Source: Chloroflexota bacterium
Lineage (GTDB): Bacteria; Chloroflexota; Dormibacteria; Dormibacterales; Dormibacteraceae
Assembly (NCBI GenBank): GCA_005880855.1
Contig: VBGM01000015.1
Location: forward strand, 1,905 to 41,466
Length of the DNA stretch: 39,562 nt
Direction: 5' to 3'
The position numbers were made by a program, and so were the translations under genes. How positions within the stretch are numbered: the stretch's first letter is position 1; every line of letters begins with the position of its first letter. The notes beneath the pieces are model-generated. The model saw only the letters and a list, made by a program, of their open reading frames with translations, had not been told where the DNA came from and did no database searches. Below are positions 25,632 to 34,346 of the stretch, in pieces.

Positions 25632-27065
25632 ATGCTTCGAAGCTCATCCCCGGCTCAGGTGGTGCTCGCCACGGTGGGCGTGGCCCTGGCGCTCCTGCTG
25701 GCGGCGCTCGACCAGACGATCGTGGGCGTGGCGATGCCGCGAATCGTCGCCCAGCTGCACGGCTTGAACCTCTACGCGTGGGTGACCACGGCTTACCTGA
25801 TCACGTCGACGGCCCTGGTGCCGGTGGCCGGCAAGCTCGGCGACATGTTCGGTCGCAAGCCCTTTCTCCTGGTGGGCATGATCGGTTTCATCGCCGCGTC
25901 GGCTCTATGCGGGACCTCGCAGAACATGTTCGAGCTGGTGCTGTTCCGGGGCCTGCAGGGAGTCTTCGGCGGTGTGCTGTTCGCGTCGACCTTCGCGGTC
26001 CTCGCCGACGTGTTCCCTCCTGCGCAGCGGGCTCGCATGAGCGGGCTCTTCGGTGCCGTCTTCGGGCTCTCGTCGGTGGTCGGGCCAACTCTTGGAGGCT
26101 TTTTGACGGATGGTCCTGGCTGGCGCTGGGTCTTCTACGTCAACATTCCGCTCGGCATCGCGGCCGCGCTCCTCGTCGCCACGCAGCTCCCGTTCGTGCG
26201 CTCGAGCGCGCGCCTTCGTGACATCGACTGGGTGGGCACGGGTCTGCTCTTCGCCGGGCTGACACCGCTGTTGATCGCTTTGTCGATGACGCGCGACCAC
26301 GCATGGCTTTCGACCCCGGTGATGGGGCTGCTGGTGGTTGCGGCTGTCGCCCTCGTCGCCTTCTATTTCATCGAGCGGCGGGTAGAGCACCCTGTCGTCC
26401 CGTTCGACCTCTTCAAGCGCAACGTCTTCGCCGTCCCGGCCGTGATTGCCTTCTTCAGCGGGATCGGCATGTTCGGCCCTGTCATCTTCGTCCCGCTTCT
26501 GTACCAGGGCGTCCTCGGAATCAGCGCCACCAACACGGGCCAGCTGCTGACGCCCATGATGTTGGCCGTCGTTGTCACCGCCACCGCCACAGGCGCGCTC
26601 ATCGGGCGGATTCCGGCCTATCGCTTTCTGGCTACTCTCGCGCTGGTCGTGATGATCGTGGGCCTGGTCCTGCTCGCCCGCGTCGGTCCCACGTCCAGTC
26701 CGCTGGAGGTGACACTCGACATCATCATCATCGGCGCCGGCCTCGGCGTGACGTTCCCACTCACCCTGATCGTGATCCAGGCCGGCTTGCCCCACCAGCT
26801 CATCGGGGTGGGAACGAGCCAGCTCACCTTCTGGAGGAGCCTGGGTGGGACGCTCGGAACCGCGGTCCTCGGTTCGATCCTGACCAACCGGCTGCCATTA
26901 CCGTTCAGCCGGCTTGGCCTGGCCGGCACGCTGCACGATCTCTTCCTGGTGGCGGCGGCGGTCGCCGCGGTGTCCGTGGTCGCGAGTGTGTTCTTGCGCG
27001 AGGTGCCGCTCGCGCGCGAAGCGGAGGCCAAGACAGTGCCTGTCGAGGTCGAGGCCGCCGCATAG
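25632..27065 (+). CDS. MFS drug:proton antiporter, DHA2 type
   Basis: This 477-residue transporter has about 14 membrane segments. It opens with LLAALDQTIVGVAMPRIVAQ in TM1 and has GKLGDMFGRKPFLLVGM in the 2-3 loop. GLSSVVGPTLGGFLTDGPGW matches motif C of exporters. It lacks the long N-terminal tail of the first MFS pump at 21210 and is a distinct paralogue. The ATG at 25632 has a perfect AAGGAGG 6 nt upstream; an in-frame TTG at 25626 is less likely. It is divergent from the WYL regulator, which probably controls it. The drug range is unknown. Confidence 0.92.
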   Translation: MLRSSSPAQVVLATVGVALALLLAALDQTIVGVAMPRIVAQLHGLNLYAWVTTAYLITSTALVPVAGKLGDMFGRKPFLLVGMIGFIAASALCGTSQNMFELVLFRGLQGVFGGVLFASTFAVLADVFPPAQRARMSGLFGAVFGLSSVVGPTLGGFLTDGPGWRWVFYVNIPLGIAAALLVATQLPFVRSSARLRDIDWVGTGLLFAGLTPLLIALSMTRDHAWLSTPVMGLLVVAAVALVAFYFIERRVEHPVVPFDLFKRNVFAVPAVIAFFSGIGMFGPVIFVPLLYQGVLGISATNTGQLLTPMMLAVVVTATATGALIGRIPAYRFLATLALVVMIVGLVLLARVGPTSSPLEVTLDIIIIGAGLGVTFPLTLIVIQAGLPHQLIGVGTSQLTFWRSLGGTLGTAVLGSILTNRLPLPFSRLGLAGTLHDLFLVAAAVAAVSVVASVFLREVPLAREAEAKTVPVEVEAAA

Positions 27066-27080
27066 CTCGATTCAAACAAT

Positions 27081-27106
27081 GTGGCCGGCGGTCTTCCGCC
27101 GGCCAC
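27081..27106. terminator. Strong bidirectional hairpin terminator
   Basis: An 11-bp perfect stem GTGGCCGGCGG / CCGCCGGCCAC with a 4-nt loop TCTT is followed by GTTTCGTT on the plus strand. It separates the MFS pump from the converging propeller protein gene. Confidence 0.75.
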
Positions 27107-27122
27107 GTTTCGTTGATGCCCG

Positions 27123-27193
27123 ATTCCGCACGTCTGGCGTCAGACGATCGCTTGCGCGTCGCAATTCCGAGTTTTTGGCGTCAGGCGAGCGCT
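27123..27193. repeat. Imperfect ~31-bp direct repeat, period 41 bp
   Basis: TGGCGTCAGACGATCGCT (27135-27152) recurs as TGGCGTCAGGCGAGCGCT (27176-27193). ATTCCG precedes both at the same distance (27123 and 27164). The second copy runs into the stop codon of the propeller gene, suggesting a small local duplication. Confidence 0.4.
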
Positions 27194-28907
27194 ACGGGGT
27201 CGGGTCGTTGTAGGCGCCGCCGAATATGTCGGTGTTGCCGAAAGTAGCCGCGCAGACCGCCAGGGGAGCGGGCTTCGGCACGGTGGTGTCACCGTTCTGC
27301 CGAGCCATGCGCCATTTGTCGACCGCCGGACAGTCGGCCGCGTTACGAGCGTCATTCCACACCGCGGCGCCGTATGAACGGGTGGCCACTGCGTAGACGT
27401 AGTCGCCGAGGAATTCGTCGGTGAGCGCGTTGGCGCTGGAGCCGCGCGGGTCGCCGGACGTACCGCGGTTGAGCTCCGAGAAAGCTCCGGTCCCCGCCCC
27501 CGCCACGTCTGCGTGCATGACCACGCCGACGAGAGCACGCGGGTCGGTGGTGTTGGTGCGGAAGGGGGTCGTGAAGGCGTTGTACACGACATAGACGTCG
27601 GTGCCGTTCGGAGAGATCGCGGGCGCTGTGTAGTAGCCGCGGTCGCCGGCCGACTCGATCGAGCGGGGTGTCGACCAGGTCGAGCCAAGGTCGGGCGACT
27701 CGGTGAAGAACACGTGAGGCGCGTCAAGAGTGCCGCTGACGTAGGTCATGACGATCCGGTTGGTGGCGTCAGTGCCCGCCGGCGCGCCGTTGGCGATGTC
27801 GACGCTGGGCGCCGGCGCGAGGTCGCTCCGCGCTCCAGCGACGCCGTCGATGACCGGCCGGCCCTGGACCGGGTCGAGGGTGCCGGGCTGGAAGACCGGA
27901 CCGATCACGGTCCGCGGGCTCGACCAGCTCGTCCCGCCGTTGCTCGACACCGACATCATTTCGAAGTGCTCTTTGCCGTTGCTAGACGAGGTGGCGATGC
28001 CGAAGACGTAGGCGTTGCCCTGGCTGTCGGTGCGGATGGTGCAGCCATCGACCGGATTGCGCTGCGCGTTGTTGGCCGCGGCTCCGATCGGGTGCTCGCT
28101 CCACGTGTCGCCGCCGTCATGAGAGACGCCCACGCGCAGGCCGGCAGGTGCGGCATTGCCCTTCTCCTGGCCTACGAATGATGCCCAGCACACATACACG
28201 GTTCCAAAGAATGGGCTCGACGCGGCGTTGTCAGCCCAGACCTGCTCCTTGTCCGAGAAGGTCGTGCTCGATTGATGCGATATCACCACCGGTGTCTGCC
28301 ATGCTGACTTCGTGCCGGCCGCCGCGGCCCGCACGTCGTCGGTGCGTGAAACCGCGATCGCCTCGAACCCGCGGAAGGCCTCGTTGTCCTTGGTGGTGGC
28401 GAAGTTCGAGGTCAGGTTGGCGTAGTACAGACGCGAGCCGTTCGACCAGCTGAATCCATTCGTCCCGGGCTGAGGACCGAACGCGACGGCCGGGTCGCCG
28501 TCGCTGACCAGGCCGGACTCCAGGTACCACGGCAGCGTGCCGATGGGACCGACCTTCGGCGCACATGGGCCGCCGAGACAATGGCGAGCCGACCATCCGG
28601 TGTACGTCGGCTGCGTCCACGTCGCGCCGGAGTCGAATGAGAAATAGATGCCGGACGTACCCACTCCCTGGGTGAAGGGGCAGGAGCTCCCGTTGCAGCC
28701 CTGTACGTCGATCTCATCGTTGGAGCCGGCCGCGAGCACGTTGGGTGAATTGGCGTCGACGGCCATCGCCGGTTCGTTCTGTTTGTTCTGGGCGAAAGGC
28801 GACGGAGGGCTGCCGGCGTTGACCCGGGTGTCGTTTGGGGCCGCCGTTGCCACCGTCGCCGCCATCAACGCGGCAATCACAGCTGGTATCGCAGAGATTC
28901 TTCGCAT
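27192..28907 (-). CDS. Secreted Asp-box (BNR) beta-propeller protein, sialidase-like fold
   Basis: This 571-residue exported protein has a signal peptide to about residue 22 (ending TVATAA). Four Asp-box motifs are visible: SFDSGATW, SHDGGDTW, SSNGGTSW and SPDLGSTW. They mark turns of a sialidase-type propeller. Several cysteine pairs (CNGSSC, CLGGPC) fit an extracellular location. I cannot point to the arginine triad of true sialidases, so enzyme activity is not claimed. The ATG at 28907 follows AGGAGG with 5-nt spacing; an adjacent TTG at 28910 is the next in-frame start. Glycan binding or hydrolysis outside the cell is possible. Confidence 0.82.
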   Translation of the reverse strand: MRRISAIPAVIAALMAATVATAAPNDTRVNAGSPPSPFAQNKQNEPAMAVDANSPNVLAAGSNDEIDVQGCNGSSCPFTQGVGTSGIYFSFDSGATWTQPTYTGWSARHCLGGPCAPKVGPIGTLPWYLESGLVSDGDPAVAFGPQPGTNGFSWSNGSRLYYANLTSNFATTKDNEAFRGFEAIAVSRTDDVRAAAAGTKSAWQTPVVISHQSSTTFSDKEQVWADNAASSPFFGTVYVCWASFVGQEKGNAAPAGLRVGVSHDGGDTWSEHPIGAAANNAQRNPVDGCTIRTDSQGNAYVFGIATSSSNGKEHFEMMSVSSNGGTSWSSPRTVIGPVFQPGTLDPVQGRPVIDGVAGARSDLAPAPSVDIANGAPAGTDATNRIVMTYVSGTLDAPHVFFTESPDLGSTWSTPRSIESAGDRGYYTAPAISPNGTDVYVVYNAFTTPFRTNTTDPRALVGVVMHADVAGAGTGAFSELNRGTSGDPRGSSANALTDEFLGDYVYAVATRSYGAAVWNDARNAADCPAVDKWRMARQNGDTTVPKPAPLAVCAATFGNTDIFGGAYNDPTP

Positions 28908-29050
28908 CAAATCCTCCTCGCTCGGAACTGCCGCAAGGTGACTCCCCCCAACCGGCCATCGCGGATACGCCGGCGCCAGAGCCTGAGCCTAAACCCGGCG
29001 AGCGACCGGTTGCAAGTTGCCGATCGCGCCGGCGTCCAGTCGCTAGAAAT

Positions 29051-29977
29051 CTAGATCGGTGCGCCTTTGGCGAGCTCTGTGCGCCACGGCGGATCGGCCC
29101 CTGCTCGCGAGCAGGTGACGGCCGCCACCAGGCAGGCGAAAACGAGCATGGACGCGAGTCCTTCCTTATCGAGCGCGAGATCCGGCCGTAGCTCGTCGTG
29201 ATCGTTGAGCCAGGCCAGGACTCCGGCGCCAAAAGCGTCTCCGGCGCCGATCGTGTCGACCACCTCGACCTTGGGTGCGGCGACTCGAACGGTGCCGGCC
29301 GAGCTCACGGCGAGCGCACCGCTCGAGCCCAAGGTCACCAGGACGAGGCGAGCCCCGAGATCCAGCATCCGGCCGGCGGCCACCTCACAGTCGAGCTGCG
29401 GATACAGCCAGGACAGGTCGCCCTCGCTGGCCTTGACGATGGTGCTGTGTCCGACCAGCCGATCGAGTCGGCCTCGGAACCGTTCGGCGTCGGTGACCAC
29501 CTGGGGTCGAACATTGGGATCCACCATCAGCAGCCGGTGCTCGCCCTCGCGCCGGGCCACCTCGGTAAGCGTGGTCGCCATCGGTTCCAACACGAGGCCC
29601 AGCGTGCCTATGTGCAGAGCATTCACCTCGGCGGGCAGCTTCGCGGGGACCATCTCCAGCGTCAGGTTTGGTGCGGAAGTGCCGTGCACGTAGAACTCGT
29701 ATTCCGCCAGGCCATCGCCGTCGAGCTCGGCCACGGCGAGAGTCGTCGGCTCCGGCCCGTAACTGACCAGCGAGAGGTCGGCCCCGTCCGCCACCAGCTC
29801 ATTGGCAAGCCCAACGCCAAACGCATCGGTCGAGAGCCGTCCGAGGAATGCCGTCGGGGCGCCCAGGCGAGCCAGGGCGCGTGCCGTGTTGAAGGGGCCG
29901 CCGCCCGGTACCGGGCGCCGGGTATCGTCGCCCGCCGGGATGATGTCGATCAACGCCTCGCCGCAGACGACGATCAC
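29051..29977 (-). CDS. PfkB-family carbohydrate kinase (fructokinase-like)
   Basis: This 308-residue kinase has the first PfkB signature GGGPFNTARALARLG (25-39) and the second DTIGAGDAFGAGVLAWL (241-257), with catalytic Asp247 and the GAGD anion hole. N-terminal VVCGEALIDIIP is typical of fructokinase/ketose kinases. It phosphorylates a sugar with ATP; fructose or another ketose is most likely, given the zinc dehydrogenase in the divergent operon. The GTG at 29977 overlaps the LacI stop as GTGA, so both genes are co-translated. Confidence 0.9.
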   Translation of the reverse strand: MIVVCGEALIDIIPAGDDTRRPVPGGGPFNTARALARLGAPTAFLGRLSTDAFGVGLANELVADGADLSLVSYGPEPTTLAVAELDGDGLAEYEFYVHGTSAPNLTLEMVPAKLPAEVNALHIGTLGLVLEPMATTLTEVARREGEHRLLMVDPNVRPQVVTDAERFRGRLDRLVGHSTIVKASEGDLSWLYPQLDCEVAAGRMLDLGARLVLVTLGSSGALAVSSAGTVRVAAPKVEVVDTIGAGDAFGAGVLAWLNDHDELRPDLALDKEGLASMLVFACLVAAVTCSRAGADPPWRTELAKGAPI

Positions 29978-31011
29978 GGCCGGATCTCGCCGGAGCCTCG
30001 CATGATCATTTTCGTCTCGACAATGTGGTGCTGCGATGGCGAACGGTCGCCATCGAGCCGGCTGAAAAGCAGCTCCGCGGCGGCTCGTCCCATGGCCGCC
30101 GGATCCTGGGCGATGACCGTGATGCCAGGTTCGAGGAGGTCGGCCAGCAGGATGTCGTCGAACCCCACCAGAGCGACCTGCTTATGAAGCTTCAGCCGGC
30201 GGAGCGCCCTGCATGCGCCGATCGTGATCAGGTTCTGTCCGGTGAAGAGGGCTGTGGGCGGCTGCGCCATCGCAAAGAGCTCGGCGACGGCGGCCTCGGC
30301 ACCCTCGGTCCCGCGTACGTCCAGCCTCACCAGGCCGTCGACGTCGAGGTTCTGGGCCGCAACCTCCTCGACGTAGCCGCGATGCCGCTCGAGGGCGGTC
30401 GCGATCGTGTGCAGGTCCCCGAGGTACCCGATGCGCCGGTGACCTTGCTCGGCCAGGTGGCGGATCCCGCGGCGAACTCCCGCGGCGTTGTCGGCGAGGA
30501 CGGTGTCGGCGTCGAAGAGGTGGGGTGGGCGGTCGACGAAGACGATCGCCGTGCCCGCCTCCCGCTCCATGTTGAGGTAGCTGTGATCATGGCTCGCGGG
30601 CAGGATTATCAGTCCGTCGACACGGCGCGCGGTGAACGCCGCGACGAGCTCGCGCTCGCGATTCTCGTCCTCGTCTGAGCTCCCGGCGAAGACCAGGACC
30701 CCTCGCGTCACGGCAACGTCCTCGATCGATCGGTGCAGGGCGGAGGAAAAAGGGTTGGCGACATCCTCGAGCACGACGCCGACGCTGGCGCTGCGACCGC
30801 CGGTGCGGCGGAGGCTGCTTGCGGTGAGGTTGTGCCGATAGCCGACCTTCTCCACCGCGGTCGTCACCCGCTCGGTCAGCTTGGGGGTCACGCCAGGCTC
30901 GCCGTTGACGACGCGAGAGACCGTCTTGAGGCTGACCCTGGCCGAGGCCGCCACCTCTCGCATCGTCGGCCGCGAGCGGTTCCTGAGCGCCGGGGATCTC
31001 TTCTTGGTCAC
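29974..31011 (-). CDS. LacI-family sugar-responsive repressor
   Basis: This 345-residue repressor has the N-terminal helix-turn-helix at about 17-40 (TMREVAASARVSLKTVSRVV), the hinge helix (LTASSLRRTGGRS), and a periplasmic-binding-protein-like core (VGVVLEDVANPFSS, IVFVDRPP, ALFTGQNLITIGACRAL, VALVGFDD). The GTG at 31011 lacks a good ribosome-binding site; the ATG at 30963 would clip the helix-turn-helix. It is first in an operon with the PfkB kinase and divergent from the ABC importer genes. Twin palindromes lie in front of those genes. It should release DNA when the transported sugar or its phosphate binds. Confidence 0.92.
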   Translation of the reverse strand: MTKKRSPALRNRSRPTMREVAASARVSLKTVSRVVNGEPGVTPKLTERVTTAVEKVGYRHNLTASSLRRTGGRSASVGVVLEDVANPFSSALHRSIEDVAVTRGVLVFAGSSDEDENRERELVAAFTARRVDGLIILPASHDHSYLNMEREAGTAIVFVDRPPHLFDADTVLADNAAGVRRGIRHLAEQGHRRIGYLGDLHTIATALERHRGYVEEVAAQNLDVDGLVRLDVRGTEGAEAAVAELFAMAQPPTALFTGQNLITIGACRALRRLKLHKQVALVGFDDILLADLLEPGITVIAQDPAAMGRAAAELLFSRLDGDRSPSQHHIVETKMIMRGSGEIRP

Positions 31012-31064
31012 CGCTGTAGAGGATCGGGCAAAGCGGTCGCCCCAGATGGCCTCCCGAAGCCATC

Positions 31065-31093
31065 TTGCATTTTCATCGGGCTCATGTTATACC
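31065..31093 (+). promoter_or_regulatory. Promoter of the polyol/sugar uptake operon
   Basis: TTGCAT (31065-31070) and TATACC (31088-31093) are 17 nt apart, with TG at 31085-31086 as an extended -10. Transcription would start near 31100, inside the first LacI palindrome. Confidence 0.5.
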
Positions 31094-31095
31094 TT

Positions 31096-31122
31096 GACAA
31101 CGTTGTCTTTGACAACGTTGTC
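31096..31122. promoter_or_regulatory. Twin LacI-type operators
   Basis: The 12-bp perfect palindrome GACAACGTTGTC occurs at 31096-31107 and again at 31111-31122, with TTT between them. The central CG and symmetric half-sites are typical of LacI-family operators. The copies are 15 bp centre to centre and cover the predicted transcription start of the uptake operon. Confidence 0.85.
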
Positions 31123-31180
31123 GGGAACGCCGGCAGGCGCTGGCCTGCGGTTTTGAGCTGTTCAAAAGGGGTGACTCTCT

Positions 31181-32533
31181 ATGACTGGTAGGAACCTTCC
31201 ATTCCTGGACCGGCGACTGGCCTTGGGGGCCCTCGGGCTCCTCATCGCGCTGGTTGGCGGAGCCTGTTCTGGTGGAGCCGGCGGGGGCGGGGGCGGTAGC
31301 CAGACCACCATCACCCTCGGCGCGGTCGACAACCCGTCGATGGCCGACCTGAAAAAGCTCGTTCCTGATTTCCAGAGCGCGCACCCGAATATCAAGGTCA
31401 ACATCGTGACCCTTCCCGAGGACCAGATCCGCCAGCAGGTGACGCAGGACGTCGCGACCCAAAGCGGACGTTTCGACCTCTTTACGATCGGCACATACGA
31501 GGTTCCGCTGTGGGCCAAGCTGGGCTGGCTTCAAAACCTGAGTCCTTACATCGCCAAGGACTCGTCCTACGCACCTGACGACCTGATCCCCGGCATCAAG
31601 ACCGCCCTCACCTACAAGAACGACCTCTATGCGGTGCCTTTCTACGGCGAGTCCTCGATGCTCATGTACCGCAAGGACTTGCTGGCAGCCAAAGGTGTGA
31701 CCATGCCGGACCACCCAACCTGGGACCAGGTGGCCGCGGCCGCCAGGGCGGTGAACAGCTCGAGCGTCAACGGAATCTGCTTGCGGGGTCTCCCCGGCTG
31801 GGGCGAGCAGCTGGCGCCGCTGGACACTGTGGTCAACACGTTCGGCGGGCGCTGGTTCGACCAGAACTGGAACGCCCAGCTGACTACGCAGCCATGGCAC
31901 GACGCTTTGACGTTCTACGTGAACCTGCTCAAGTCGGCGGGCGAGCCGGGGGCCGGCAACGCGGGATTCACCGAGTGCCTCAACGCTTACAACAGCGGCA
32001 AGGTCGCGATGTGGTACGACGCCACCGTGGCAGCGAGCTTCTTTACAGGAGACGCGGCGAAGAACTCCGGATACGCGTACGCTCCGACCAAGGTCAAAGA
32101 CTGGTCGGGTTGGTTGTGGGCATGGACGCTGGCCATGGGTTCGGCCAGCACGAAGAAGGACGCCGCGTGGACGTTCGCCGACTGGGCCACCTCCAAGGAT
32201 TACGCCAAGCTGGTCGGGACCAAGCTCGGTTGGGCCCGCGTATCGCCAGGCACGCGCACTTCGACATATGACATCCCTGAGTACAAGGCGGCCGCCGGCG
32301 CTTTCGCGCAGGTCACCCTTGACTCGATCGCGCACGCTGACGTGACTCACGCGACCGTCGACCCGGTTCCCTACGTCGGCATCCAGTACGTCGACATCAC
32401 CGAGTTCCAGCAGCTCGGGGACAGCGTCTCTCAGGAGTTCGCCAAGGTGATAGCCGGCAACGAAACAGTCGATCAAGCGTTGCAAAAAGCGCAGGCGCTC
32501 GCGGCCGCCGTCGGCAAGGTCTACCAGCATTAA
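31181..32533 (+). CDS. CUT1-type ABC sugar/polyol-binding lipoprotein
   Basis: This 450-residue lipoprotein has a signal ending in VGGACSGG with lipid-anchor Cys29 and a glycine-rich tether (GGAGGGGGGS). The mature protein has features of extracellular solute-binding family 1: KKLVPDFQSAHPNIKVNIVT, FDLFTIGTYEVPLWA, 'NDLYAVPFYGESSMLMYRKD' and a helix FADWATSKDYAKLVG. The ATG at 31181 follows AAAGGGG by 9 nt. It delivers a sugar or sugar alcohol to the two permeases that follow. The similar group in other bacteria binds sorbitol/mannitol; here the dehydrogenase in the operon favours a polyol. Confidence 0.9.
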   Translation: MTGRNLPFLDRRLALGALGLLIALVGGACSGGAGGGGGGSQTTITLGAVDNPSMADLKKLVPDFQSAHPNIKVNIVTLPEDQIRQQVTQDVATQSGRFDLFTIGTYEVPLWAKLGWLQNLSPYIAKDSSYAPDDLIPGIKTALTYKNDLYAVPFYGESSMLMYRKDLLAAKGVTMPDHPTWDQVAAAARAVNSSSVNGICLRGLPGWGEQLAPLDTVVNTFGGRWFDQNWNAQLTTQPWHDALTFYVNLLKSAGEPGAGNAGFTECLNAYNSGKVAMWYDATVAASFFTGDAAKNSGYAYAPTKVKDWSGWLWAWTLAMGSASTKKDAAWTFADWATSKDYAKLVGTKLGWARVSPGTRTSTYDIPEYKAAAGAFAQVTLDSIAHADVTHATVDPVPYVGIQYVDITEFQQLGDSVSQEFAKVIAGNETVDQALQKAQALAAAVGKVYQH

Positions 32534-32562
32534 GCTTTGATCTCGAAGAGAGATCGCCGCAA

Positions 32563-33516
32563 GTGAACAGCACTGGCAGGTCCATCCTCCCTGTGGTCGG
32601 GAACGGAGGCGCGCGGGAACCAACCGCCGCCTCCGTCGCCCGCCGCGACACCTGGCTGCGCCGGCTGCCCCTCCTTCCAGCGTTTGTCTACGTCATAGCC
32701 CTGACGCAGATACCGTTTGTCCTGACGATCTACTACAGCTTGTTCTCGTGGAACCTTCTCAAGCCAGGCAGCTTTCAGTTCGCAGGGGCCGACAATTACG
32801 CGAGGCTCCTGACCGACGAGCCGATCAGGACGGCGGTGCTCAACACCGTGGTTCTCACCATCTCTGTGATCGCGATCTCCGTCGTCCTGGGCCTCGCGAT
32901 TGCCTCGCTGCTGAACTCAGAGGTCTTCGGCAAGGGTCTGATGCGGACGCTCATGATCGCGCCCTTTCTCATCATGCCCACAGCCGGCGCACTGATCTGG
33001 AAGGACACCCTCCTCAACCCGCTGTTCGGGCTCCTGCCGAACCTGTTGACCCCATTCGGTCTCGGGCGCGTGGACTGGGTGAACCGGTTTCCCATGGCGG
33101 CGGTCGTGGCCGTGGAGGTCTGGCGTTGGACGCCATTCATGATGCTCATCATCCTTGCCGGCCTGCAGTCGCAGAACCCCGAGATCCTTGAGGCGGCGAA
33201 GGTCGACGGCGCGAGCGCTCTTCAGGCCTTTCGCCGCATCACATTGCCGTTGGTCCGGCCGTTCATCGAGCTGGGCGCGCTGCTTGGATCGCTGTTTGTC
33301 GTGCAGACGTTCGACTCGATCTACATGCTCACCTACGGCGGGCCAGGCGAAGACACGACCAACATTCCATTCCTGCTCTACATCGTCGCCTTCCAGGGTT
33401 TCAACATCGGGCAGGCGTCCGCCATCGGGGTGGTCGCGGTCATCATGACCACCGTCGTCGCCACCTTTGCCCTGCGCACGCTGTTCTCGATCTTCCACGT
33501 GGAGGCCAGACGATGA
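32563..33516 (+). CDS. CUT1-type ABC permease (MalF-like)
   Basis: This 317-residue protein has six membrane segments after a cytoplasmic N-terminus. The EAA loop is EAAKVDGASALQAFRRITLP, the contact site for the ATPase. The start is a GTG at 32563, 29 nt after the binding-protein stop, with only a weak GAGAG ribosome-binding site. It overlaps the next permease by ATGA. It forms one half of the channel. Confidence 0.92.
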   Translation: MNSTGRSILPVVGNGGAREPTAASVARRDTWLRRLPLLPAFVYVIALTQIPFVLTIYYSLFSWNLLKPGSFQFAGADNYARLLTDEPIRTAVLNTVVLTISVIAISVVLGLAIASLLNSEVFGKGLMRTLMIAPFLIMPTAGALIWKDTLLNPLFGLLPNLLTPFGLGRVDWVNRFPMAAVVAVEVWRWTPFMMLIILAGLQSQNPEILEAAKVDGASALQAFRRITLPLVRPFIELGALLGSLFVVQTFDSIYMLTYGGPGEDTTNIPFLLYIVAFQGFNIGQASAIGVVAVIMTTVVATFALRTLFSIFHVEARR

Positions 33517-34346
33517 TCTCCAGTGCCAGCCCCACGGGACTCCGCTCGAAGATCTTGTGGTCGGTGGTGGGCTGGTTGGTGGTGTTGGTGTTCTTCTTCC
33601 CGGTCCTGTGGATGTGGCTGGAAGGCTTCAAGACGGAGCCCCAGGCAGCCAGCTCTCCGCCGACGATCTTTTTCGTGCCGACCCTGGAGGAATTCCAACA
33701 GGTGCTGTCTGGTGACTTCCCTCCGTTCTTCATCAACTCGGCAATCGCGAGCATCGGGTCGACGCTGTTGGTTTTGATCCTCGGCCTGCCCGCCGCCTAT
33801 GCGCTTGCCATCAGGCCGGTCAAGCGAACGCAAGACGTGCTTTTCTTTTTCATCTCGACGCGATTTCTGCCTTTCGCCGCCAGCCTGGTCCCGCTTTACC
33901 TGCTGGCTCGGGACCTCAAGCTGCTCGACAACATCTTTGCCCTGGTCCTCATCTACACCACGATCAACCTGCCGCTCGGAGTCTGGCTCCTTCGCTCGTT
34001 CCTGCTCGAGATTCCCAACGACTTGTTTGAAGCGGCGCGAGTGGATGGTGCTGGATTTCGGCACGAGATATTGCGAATCGTGGTTCCGCTGATCGCACCT
34101 GGGCTTGCGGCGACGTCCTTGATCTGCCTGATCTTCAGCTGGAACGAGTTCTTCTACGCGGTCAACTTCACCTCGTCGGTCGCCGCGACGGCGCCAATCT
34201 TCCTGGTCGGCTTCATCAGCGGGCGCGGTCTGTTCTACGCGAAGCTTGCAGCGGCGGCCACGCTGGCCAGTCTGCCGGTGCTCCTGGCGGGGTGGATCGC
34301 GCAGAAGCAGCTCATCAGGGGCCTCACGATGGGAGCGGTGAAGTGA
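33513..34346 (+). CDS. CUT1-type ABC permease (MalG-like)
   Basis: This 277-residue permease has six membrane segments and the EAA loop EAARVDGAGFRHEILRIVVP. The start ATG overlaps the MalF-like stop by 4 nt, and its stop overlaps the dehydrogenase GTG by 4 nt, so all are co-translated. No ATPase gene is present in the operon; a shared MsmK/UgpC-type ATPase elsewhere in the genome is expected, as is common for CUT1 systems. Confidence 0.92.
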   Translation: MISSASPTGLRSKILWSVVGWLVVLVFFFPVLWMWLEGFKTEPQAASSPPTIFFVPTLEEFQQVLSGDFPPFFINSAIASIGSTLLVLILGLPAAYALAIRPVKRTQDVLFFFISTRFLPFAASLVPLYLLARDLKLLDNIFALVLIYTTINLPLGVWLLRSFLLEIPNDLFEAARVDGAGFRHEILRIVVPLIAPGLAATSLICLIFSWNEFFYAVNFTSSVAATAPIFLVGFISGRGLFYAKLAAAATLASLPVLLAGWIAQKQLIRGLTMGAVK

